NCBI GenBank assembly: GCA_910583525.1
Contig: CAJTXL010000034.1
Coordinates: 1 to 28,244 of the forward strand
Reading direction: 5' to 3'
Origin: an uncultured Muribaculaceae bacterium
GTDB taxonomy: Bacteria; Bacteroidota; Bacteroidia; Bacteroidales; Muribaculaceae
DNA length: 28,244 bases
The position numbers and the translations under genes are program-made. Positions 1 through 6,029 of this stretch are shown in pieces. Under the pieces are notes generated by a model. That model did no database searches, was not told the origin of the DNA, and worked only from the letters and a program-made list of their open reading frames with translations. Every line of letters starts with the position of its first letter. Position 1 is the stretch's first letter.

Positions 1-18
1 TAGGTAACCGCCCCCTCT

Positions 19-55
19 GAAGCCCCGAAGGCAACGCCTCCGGGGCTTCCTTTTT
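19..55 (+). terminator. Intrinsic terminator of a gene left of the window
   Basis: A 9-bp stem (19-27 with 41-49) continues, after one mismatch, into a 4-bp inner stem (29-32 with 36-39) with an AAC loop. It is followed by C and five T. The T tract lies on the + strand side, so it ends a + strand transcript entering from the left. No coding sequence is recognisable in positions 1-18. Confidence 0.8.
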
Positions 56-109
56 ATATAAGGCCCACACTCTGACATGTCCGACCGGTCTGAAAATTTA
101 GAATTAATA

Positions 110-133
110 AACCCGGACCAATAAGTCCGGGTT
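110..133 (-). terminator. Hairpin after the META-like lipoprotein gene
   Basis: Perfect 9-bp inverted repeat (110-118 with 125-133) with a 6-nt loop, 26 nt past the stop codon of the minus-strand lipoprotein gene. On the minus strand it is followed by an A/T-rich stretch but no clean U run, so it is a weak terminator or a 3' stabilising hairpin. Confidence 0.5.
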
Positions 134-159
134 GTATTTTGCATTATGCTCGTTTGGGC

Positions 160-633
160 TTATTCTGCAGTCTCGGGTGCCTTTGTAAGGGTGATGTATT
201 GTTCGGCAGAGTTTGTGTTGAGGCGAAGGGTAGAGTCGTTGGTGAACTCTGTTACGGTTACATTGGGTAGTATTTGCCGTATAAGGTCTTCTACCTGCAT
301 GTTTTCACATGCCATTTCTGTCATTAGCGATGCACCCCATTTGATAGAATCACCGGCTGTGGTGTAGTCGCCCTGAATGGTATTGCAGTTTGTCTGAACC
401 ATGTATTGGCCGTCGTTGAACAGTATGTATTGAGGTGTTTCCGGGGTGATTTCAGACGGTTTGGCCGAAGTGGAGTCGTTCAGCACCACGTTTTCTATGA
501 GCCATTTTCCTGAAATGTTTTTTGTTTCTACGGTAGTATCGCTTGTAGCGGTCTCCGAAGCCTTGTTTTCTTTTGAAGCGCAGGCCGATAGCACGATTGC
601 AGCGATGGCTGCGAAGGGTAAGATTTTATTCAT
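160..633 (-). CDS. META/HslJ-like domain lipoprotein
   Basis: Protein of 157 aa. The N-terminus is a lipoprotein signal: MNK, a hydrophobic stretch and the lipobox LSAC, so Cys is the acylated residue after cleavage. The mature part carries an ISGKW segment and continues with a pattern typical of the META/HslJ family (a QTNCNTIQGDY segment, then an acidic MACENMQVEDL segment). Members are envelope lipoproteins, often of unknown role. The open frame extends further upstream, but the ATG at 633 is chosen because the lipoprotein signal starts there and a TACCTTTG promoter element lies at 660-667. The gene stands alone, divergent from the sigma factor gene. The domain call rests on pattern recognition only. 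Confidence 0.8.
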   Translation of the reverse strand: MNKILPFAAIAAIVLSACASKENKASETATSDTTVETKNISGKWLIENVVLNDSTSAKPSEITPETPQYILFNDGQYMVQTNCNTIQGDYTTAGDSIKWGASLMTEMACENMQVEDLIRQILPNVTVTEFTNDSTLRLNTNSAEQYITLTKAPETAE

Positions 634-659
634 ATTGTTGTTGTTTTGTTTTTCGGATG

Positions 660-667
660 CAAAGGTA
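660..667 (-). promoter_or_regulatory. -7 element (TACCTTTG) of the lipoprotein gene
   Basis: Exact match to the Bacteroidetes -7 consensus TAnnTTTG on the minus strand, 26 nt before the ATG at 633. No good -33 TTTG is seen at the usual 19-21 bp distance. The element lies inside the longer upstream frame, which supports the shorter start. Confidence 0.6.
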
Positions 668-729
668 GTCAATGCCGGACAAACATTGGAGCTCCTGACA
701 CAAAAAAGATATCGTGAGGTGTAATAATT

Positions 730-1260
730 ATGCAAAATATGCGTCTTATCTATATCATGCGAAGTACCGACGAAAGAGAGGAGCGTTTCCTTGCCGTTGC
801 CGACCGCTATAAAGAGGTGGTTGCAAAGGTCTGTTGGGTCTATGCGTCGACGTCGGCAAATTTTGAAGACTTATATCAGGAAGTCCTTGTCAATATTTGG
901 CAGGGTCTTGACAGCTTCCGAGGAGAAGCTAAGATGTCGACGTGGATATACCGCACGGCAATCAATACTTGCATAACCTGGCACCGGCGCAACGGACGTC
1001 ATGGCGGCGCCACGACAGTGCGTCTTGATGATGTACTTTGCGAGCCTGTAGATGACAGCGGCCATTACGACCTTGAAGGTTACAGAGAGCTTTATGCTCT
1101 TATTTCGCGTCTCGGGTCTATCGACAAGGCTCTTGTCACGCTATGGCTCGACGGCCATTCTTATGATGAAATCGCTTCTATAATGGGTATTTCGGTGTCT
1201 AATGTCGGTGTGAGGTTTTATCGCATCAAGGAAAAATTGTCTAAAATGGCAAATACCTAA
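730..1260 (+). CDS. ECF-type RNA polymerase sigma factor
   Basis: Protein of up to 176 aa with the two-domain layout of extracytoplasmic-function sigma factors. Region 2 includes FEDLYQEVLVNIWQ and FRGEAKMSTWIYRTAINTCI, for core binding and -10 recognition. Region 4 at the C-terminus has a helix-turn-helix of the form SYDEIASIMGISVSNVGVRFYRIKEKL, for -35 recognition. The start is uncertain: ATG codons at 730, 739 and 757 are all in frame, and 757 gives 167 aa, close to the family's usual length. No classical anti-sigma gene follows. A four-helix membrane protein begins 12 nt downstream and is the likely partner or a co-regulated protein. Its target regulon cannot be read from this window. Confidence 0.9.
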   Translation: MQNMRLIYIMRSTDEREERFLAVADRYKEVVAKVCWVYASTSANFEDLYQEVLVNIWQGLDSFRGEAKMSTWIYRTAINTCITWHRRNGRHGGATTVRLDDVLCEPVDDSGHYDLEGYRELYALISRLGSIDKALVTLWLDGHSYDEIASIMGISVSNVGVRFYRIKEKLSKMANT

Positions 1261-1272
1261 AAAACACGAGCT

Positions 1273-1845
1273 ATGGATTTAGAAGGACTTAAAGATAAGT
1301 GGCAACGTATCGCCGTGAAGACCGATGCGCTTGAAGACGATAACCGTCGTCTGGCGCAGGAACTTGCAAGCGGACGCATACGTACTGCCCAGCGTTCGTT
1401 GGTCGATTTTTATATAAAGGCCGGAATCATAGGCCTGTGTGTGGTGGCTTTGTCTCCAATGATTGTCACCGTGCTCGAATTTCCGATATGGGTCGCCGTG
1501 GTTTATGGCGTATTCGGCCTGATTATGGCTATTCTCAATTTTTGTTTTTCGCGGCGTATAGCCCGTACTTCCTATATTTCGCTTCCTGTTGTAGAGGCTC
1601 TTTCTCTTGCTGTTGTTCTGCGCAAAAAGCAGAAACAGCTTCGAGCCATCGGCATTTCGTTTGGGCTTGTCGTGCTGTTGTCTCTTGCTGTGCCGGCATT
1701 TGATGTCTCGAACGATGCCGTGTATATAGGTTTTCTGTCAGGCCTTGCAATCGGAATACCGCTTGCGATTGTCAAGAACCGCAGGGCTACACGTTTGGCC
1801 CGTAAATTGCAGGAAGAGCTTGGCCGCGTTGGCGACTCTGACTGA
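1273..1845 (+). CDS. Small integral membrane protein downstream of the ECF sigma factor
   Basis: Protein of 190 aa, not assigned to a named family. The first ~45 residues are charged and possibly helical, with many Lys, Arg, Glu and Asp. Two hydrophobic segments follow at about residues 48-90, then a basic linker (RKKQKQ), then two more at about 125-165, ending in an Arg-rich cytoplasmic tail. It lies 12 nt after the sigma gene, so the two are very likely co-transcribed. An N-terminal soluble domain followed by membrane helices would suit an anti-sigma-like regulator, but no zinc-binding or known anti-sigma motif is visible. Function is inferred only from position. Confidence 0.7.
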   Translation: MDLEGLKDKWQRIAVKTDALEDDNRRLAQELASGRIRTAQRSLVDFYIKAGIIGLCVVALSPMIVTVLEFPIWVAVVYGVFGLIMAILNFCFSRRIARTSYISLPVVEALSLAVVLRKKQKQLRAIGISFGLVVLLSLAVPAFDVSNDAVYIGFLSGLAIGIPLAIVKNRRATRLARKLQEELGRVGDSD

Positions 1846-1859
1846 TAGAGTCCAATCCC

Positions 1860-2417
1860 TTATTTTCGCCGTCTGCGGATTATTCCGTGTTTGTCGGCAA
1901 TGACAAAATCGACAGGGATGTCGTGCTCGTCGGCGTCGATTTCGTCATCGAGCAGTTGGAAGTCATAGCAGACACCTATAGTAATGGCCTTTGCCCGAGC
2001 CAAAAGGCGGTCGTAATATCCTTTTCCTCTTCCGACACGGTTGCCGAATCGGTCATAAGCCACTGCCGGAACTATTATGAGGTCTATGTTGGCGATATCG
2101 GTGGTGTCGTCGCCATCGGGTTCTTCAATCCGAAATGCTCCAAGATGAGTGTGTGTCCGGCTGTACGGAAGTATTTCGAGGTCGAGACCGTTGACTCTCG
2201 GAAGAAAAAATTGTTTTCGCGCTTCCCACTCTCCGAGGAACTCGTGCGTTGACAGTTCGTCGGGCAGCGAGTGGTATACAAGCACTTTTTCGGCAAGTGT
2301 GAACGCGGCCATGGAGCACAGCGTATCGAATACGCGTTTTGCAGCGCCGATTCGTTCGTCGTTGTCGAGCATTGCTTTGCGTGCCCTTACTTGTGCGCGG
2401 ATGTCGTCTTTGTTCAT
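1860..2417 (-). CDS. 5-formyltetrahydrofolate cyclo-ligase
   Basis: Protein of 185 aa, the normal size for the family. The enzyme uses ATP to convert 5-formyl-THF into 5,10-methenyl-THF, returning the storage folate to one-carbon metabolism. The C-terminal signature GRGKGYYDRLLA, a phosphate/folate-binding loop, is clear. So are the N-terminal basic helix and the DELSTHEF segment. The ATG at 2417 (MNKDDIRAQ) is preferred over an upstream TTG. The gene is the last of a minus-strand operon, 15 nt after the S41 protease stop. Together with dCMP deaminase it feeds thymidylate synthesis, though the intervening protease is unrelated. Confidence 0.95.
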   Translation of the reverse strand: MNKDDIRAQVRARKAMLDNDERIGAAKRVFDTLCSMAAFTLAEKVLVYHSLPDELSTHEFLGEWEARKQFFLPRVNGLDLEILPYSRTHTHLGAFRIEEPDGDDTTDIANIDLIIVPAVAYDRFGNRVGRGKGYYDRLLARAKAITIGVCYDFQLLDDEIDADEHDIPVDFVIADKHGIIRRRRK

Positions 2418-2432
2418 TATGGATATTGTCAA

Positions 2433-4058
2433 TCAATGGTCTGATAGTGGAAAGTCGGCGCCGCCGTTACGGATTTGGCTTGCGGCTTCAAGTACTACAG
2501 GGTCGGTGGCATTGGCTATTTCAAAATAGCCGTCCATCCCGACGATGTCGCGTGCTATCAGAGCTTTCAGTTGATTAACAATCAATGGCGCGGAAATGTT
2601 GATGTAATACCACCTCGGGGCTATTCCTCCTTTCGAGTTCGCGTAGTTGACGAACGATTGCAGCAGAACCTGGTCGGATGGCAGAAGCGTGAGCAGCTCT
2701 CGGGTATCGCGGCTTTCGGTCAGCCGTTCGCGGTTCAGGTCGGCGTACTCGTAGGCGAATTTCCTCAGCAGGCCGGCGTTGGCTACTTTGATGTAATATG
2801 ATGTGACGCCGCTTGTGTCAGACGGCACGAACACGTCGGGCACTATGCCGCCACCGCCGTAGACAGGGCGCCCGTTCCTGGTGTGGAAAATAAGCGTTGA
2901 GTCGACTTTGAGACTGTCGGCGCTGAATATCTCGCCACGGTCGTAGCGGTCGAATATCTCGGTCTGATATTCGCCGTTGTGCCCAGGTTTGTAATTTTTC
3001 TGTATGCAACGTCCCGACGGAGTGTAATATCGCTGTACGGTGAGTCTGAATTCGCTTGAATCGGGCAACTCAAAACCACGCTGCACGAGTCCTTTGCCGA
3101 ATGTGCGTCGGCCTACAATAAGTGCTCTGTCATTGTCCTGTAGCGCTCCGGCGAGGATTTCGCTTGATGATGCCGAGAACTCGTCGACGAGTATCGCCAA
3201 CCGGGCATCTCTGAAAGCGCCTGTACCGTCGGAGAAGATAATGCTGTGGTCGGCGCGTGTGCGGCCCTTTGTCATTACTATTATGCTTTCAGGGTCGAGG
3301 AACTCGTTTGCGACAAGTACGGCAGGATTCATATATCCGCCAACATTGCCGCGCAGGTCAATTATAAAAGCCTTTGCGCCGTCGTAGCGGAGCTGTGCGA
3401 GTGTGGATAAGAATTCGGGGTATGTGTTTTCGGAGAATTTACTGAGCCTTATATACCCGATTGAGTCGTTGAGAATATACGATGCGTCGATTGGCGAAAC
3501 CGGCACTTCAGCCCGGATAAGGTCGAAAGACAGCGGCTTGGGAGTGTTGTTGCGTTTTACTTTGACAGACACTTTGGTGTCTTTGGGTCCTCTTAGCATA
3601 CTGAAAACCTTATCGGTCGACACCTCTGTGCCGGCAATATTGGTGCCGTCAACCTCGATTATTCGGTCGCCGGGCTGCATGCCTGCGTTTTCAGCGGCTC
3701 CGCCGGCAATCACTTCGAGTACATACAGGGTGTCGTTCATCATCTGGAACTGTATTCCGATGCCATAGAAAGAACCTTCGAGGTCGCGGTTTGCCACCAT
3801 GCGGTCGGCAGCAGCTATATACGAAGAATGGGGGTCGAGGTTCGACAAAAGCTCCGGTATCGCAAGTTCTACGAGGCTGTCAAAATTAACAGGGTCGACG
3901 TAGCTTTGACCTATTATGTCGAATACGAGGTCGAGTTTCTGCCTTGCGGTGGCGTTATGGTCATAACGTGCGAAGCCATAACCGAGCCAGATGCCACCTA
4001 CTAAAAATACGGCCGCCGCCACGGGTAGCCATAGCATGTATTTTCTGTCTTTTGACAT
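2433..4058 (-). CDS. S41 family C-terminal processing peptidase with PDZ domain
   Basis: Protein of 541 aa. There is an N-terminal membrane anchor (about residues 8-29), a short helical segment, a PDZ domain (about 95-165, with GDRIIEVDG), and a tail-specific protease domain containing RGNVGGYMNPAVLVA at about 237-250. The catalytic Ser lies in the FSASSSEI segment (residues 294-301) and the catalytic Lys is K322 in RTFGKGLVQ. Such enzymes sit on the periplasmic face and trim proteins from the C-terminus. The family in Bacteroidales usually has this length, including the extra C-terminal ~150 residues. Its start is 2 nt after the dCMP deaminase stop, consistent with one transcript. The substrate is unknown. 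Confidence 0.95.
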   Translation of the reverse strand: MSKDRKYMLWLPVAAAVFLVGGIWLGYGFARYDHNATARQKLDLVFDIIGQSYVDPVNFDSLVELAIPELLSNLDPHSSYIAAADRMVANRDLEGSFYGIGIQFQMMNDTLYVLEVIAGGAAENAGMQPGDRIIEVDGTNIAGTEVSTDKVFSMLRGPKDTKVSVKVKRNNTPKPLSFDLIRAEVPVSPIDASYILNDSIGYIRLSKFSENTYPEFLSTLAQLRYDGAKAFIIDLRGNVGGYMNPAVLVANEFLDPESIIVMTKGRTRADHSIIFSDGTGAFRDARLAILVDEFSASSSEILAGALQDNDRALIVGRRTFGKGLVQRGFELPDSSEFRLTVQRYYTPSGRCIQKNYKPGHNGEYQTEIFDRYDRGEIFSADSLKVDSTLIFHTRNGRPVYGGGGIVPDVFVPSDTSGVTSYYIKVANAGLLRKFAYEYADLNRERLTESRDTRELLTLLPSDQVLLQSFVNYANSKGGIAPRWYYINISAPLIVNQLKALIARDIVGMDGYFEIANATDPVVLEAASQIRNGGADFPLSDH

Positions 4059-4060
4059 TT

Positions 4061-4507
4061 TTATTCTTGTTTATCCGACGAGATGTCTCCTATATGTACA
4101 CATTCCACTCCGGCTCTACGTAGCAGGTCTATGCCGTCGCTGAGACGGTATAGGTCGTTGAACACTACACGCCTTATGCCTGCCTGGATAATCAGCTTTG
4201 AGCATTCGAGACATGGCGACGCAGTAATATACAAAGTTGAGCCTTCGCTTGAGTTGTTGCTCCGGGCTACTTTTGTTATGGCATTTGCTTCGGCGTGTAG
4301 AACGTACGGTTTGGTAATTCCGTCGGCAGTTTCGCACACATTCTCGAAACCGGCGGGAGTGCCGTTGAAGCCGTCGGATATTATCATCTTATCCTTTACG
4401 AGTATGGCTCCGACTTTGCGCCGTTGGCAATATGAGTTTTCTGCCCATATCGAAGCCATGCGTAGGTAGCGCTTGTCAAGTGTTTCCTGTTTGTCGCTGT
4501 TGTTCAT
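4061..4507 (-). CDS. Deoxycytidylate (dCMP) deaminase
   Basis: Protein of 148 aa in the cytidine/deoxycytidylate deaminase family (ComEB-like). It converts dCMP to dUMP, the precursor of dTMP. The zinc site is complete: HAEANAI gives the His ligand and proton-shuttling Glu, and PCLECSKLI gives the two Cys ligands. The start at 4507 lies 20 nt after an excellent promoter (-7 at 4528-4535, -33 at 4557-4560), so it heads the operon dCMP deaminase, S41 protease, 5-formyl-THF cyclo-ligase. The A/T-rich promoter carries a dyad that could bind a regulator. Confidence 0.95.
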   Translation of the reverse strand: MNNSDKQETLDKRYLRMASIWAENSYCQRRKVGAILVKDKMIISDGFNGTPAGFENVCETADGITKPYVLHAEANAITKVARSNNSSEGSTLYITASPCLECSKLIIQAGIRRVVFNDLYRLSDGIDLLRRAGVECVHIGDISSDKQE

Positions 4508-4526
4508 ACTTTATGTCTAAGTTGAG

Positions 4527-4580
4527 GCAAAGATACGAATAAGTCGAGTGCAAATGCAAATTTATTTGCAATCTGCCGAG
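4527..4580 (-). promoter_or_regulatory. Extended promoter element of the dCMP deaminase operon (copy 1 of a repeated ~53-bp motif)
   Basis: Read on the minus strand, it holds TTTG (-33, 4557-4560), a 21-bp spacer and TATCTTTG (-7, 4528-4535). The whole stretch matches 13332-13383 on the + strand at 47 positions, with five substitutions and two single-base gaps, starting at CTCGGC and ending at TTTGC. In both copies the -7 box ends 19-20 nt before the start codon. Confidence 0.8.
4549..4570. repeat. TGCAAAT dyad and direct repeat at the -33 box
   Basis: TGCAAAT occurs at 4549-4555 and 4555-4561, and its inverse ATTTGCA at 4564-4570. The last two form a perfect 7-2-7 inverted repeat covering the -33 box. 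Its core, CAAAT-AA-ATTTG, is kept in the other copy of this promoter element at 13344-13355. A repressor operator is possible but not shown. Confidence 0.5.
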
Positions 4581-4614
4581 CGAAAGTATCTAAATTGCCA
4601 AAGTCTTGATATAG

Positions 4615-6024
4615 CTAAAACGTAATTTGTCGTTCTTTAAACGTCTTTGCCATTTCTGCGAGCTGTTCGCGGCTGAGCCTTGGTTCTGCAAAAACTTTGT
4701 CGAGCAGCTTCTCGGTGACTTTAGCAATGCTTTTGGGGTCGCTGTTCCCGATTATCCGTGATATCCGGGAAGGCTTTATGGGGAGTTTGTAGCCGAACAT
4801 TGCTTCGCCGGACTTTATGAGCGCGGCCGAGCGCAGCGCAATTTCTTTGGTTTGTTGCGGCATGCAATGTTCTTGGGCGTAAGCTCTGTTGTCGGCGTTT
4901 ATAAGTGAGAGCAAAGATTCGAAACGTTTGCGTACTCTGCACTTATATTGTAGGCGTCTGAGGGCTTCGTCGCTCATTGCTTCGGCGTTGGCGCCCCATG
5001 ATTTCGCTGCTTCGTGGTTGGCGCATAGAAAAATTACCTTGTCGATGAACGGTGTGCGGCAGCGCAATCTCGACAAGGCCTTGGCGATTATGCCTTTGCA
5101 CCGTCGGTCGTGCCGTGGAAAACGTATGGCGCCGTTTTTATCCACCGTCCGTGATATTGTTTTGCCGATATCATGCAGCAAGGCCGCCATCCGCAGTACG
5201 GGAGTACCCGGTACACCTTCGACGGTGGCGATAGTATGCTGCCATACGGTGCCGAAGTGGTAGTCCGACTGTGTCATGTCGAAAGTCGGTGCAAGCTCGG
5301 GTATTATGATTTGCATTGCACCTACGTGTCTTAGCAAGTCGAGGGCGAATGCAGGCCGTGCCCCTGTGAGTATTTTCTCGAATTCTCCGTAGAGTCGCTC
5401 CGGCGATATGATTTCAAGACGGTGGCTGTGGCGTGTCATGGCGTCGACGGTCGCATCGTCGAGCTGCCATCCGTATTTTGCTGCGAAGCGTATGGCACGC
5501 AATATACGCACGGGGTCGTCGTCGAAAGTGGCGTCAGGCTCCATCGGAGTGCGTATGCGATGTGCTTTGATGTCGCTTATGCCGCAGCCGGTGATGTCGA
5601 GTATTTCGCCTGTGCTTATGTCGTGATACAGAGAGTTGATTGTAAGGTCGCGCCTCAGACAATCGTCTTCAATAGGGCCGAATGCCACCGACGGATTACG
5701 GGTCGTGCGGTCGGTATATTTTTCGCGGCGAGTCTGTACAAGTTCGAGTTCATCTTTCGGGAATGCTTTCAGATGAAGCCTTGCCGTGCCATATTTGCGG
5801 AAATAAATCGGTTCGCCTATCGTAAGCTTTTTCTTTCTGAGCCATTCGGCCAAAGCGACGCCTCCGTCGGGCAGCGACACTGCCAAATCGATGTCGTTTA
5901 TAGGCTCGCCCATAAGCATGTCGCGGCAGCATCCGCCGACGGTATATACGTGTCCTTCCCACGGAGTACCTTCAAGAAGGTGCCGCAGGAAGGAGCATAT
6001 TTCATTGTAGTGTTCAGTTGTCAT
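4615..6024 (-). CDS. cca: CCA tRNA nucleotidyltransferase with HD domain
   Basis: Protein of 469 aa, class II nucleotidyltransferase family. It adds or repairs the 3'-terminal CCA of tRNAs. The N-terminal active site is intact: GG at residues 30-31, RD at 34-35, and the metal-binding DxD at D44 and D46. RRDLTINSLYHD and the RILRAIRFAAKY segment then define the nucleotide-binding neck region. An HD phosphohydrolase domain (LRMAALLHDIGK) follows in the second half. A poly(A) polymerase of the same family cannot be fully excluded, but Bacteroidota normally carry this gene as cca. Its ATG lies 5 nt after the clpC stop, so the two are probably co-transcribed. Confidence 0.93.
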   Translation of the reverse strand: MTTEHYNEICSFLRHLLEGTPWEGHVYTVGGCCRDMLMGEPINDIDLAVSLPDGGVALAEWLRKKKLTIGEPIYFRKYGTARLHLKAFPKDELELVQTRREKYTDRTTRNPSVAFGPIEDDCLRRDLTINSLYHDISTGEILDITGCGISDIKAHRIRTPMEPDATFDDDPVRILRAIRFAAKYGWQLDDATVDAMTRHSHRLEIISPERLYGEFEKILTGARPAFALDLLRHVGAMQIIIPELAPTFDMTQSDYHFGTVWQHTIATVEGVPGTPVLRMAALLHDIGKTISRTVDKNGAIRFPRHDRRCKGIIAKALSRLRCRTPFIDKVIFLCANHEAAKSWGANAEAMSDEALRRLQYKCRVRKRFESLLSLINADNRAYAQEHCMPQQTKEIALRSAALIKSGEAMFGYKLPIKPSRISRIIGNSDPKSIAKVTEKLLDKVFAEPRLSREQLAEMAKTFKERQITF

Positions 6025-6029
6025 CCGGC

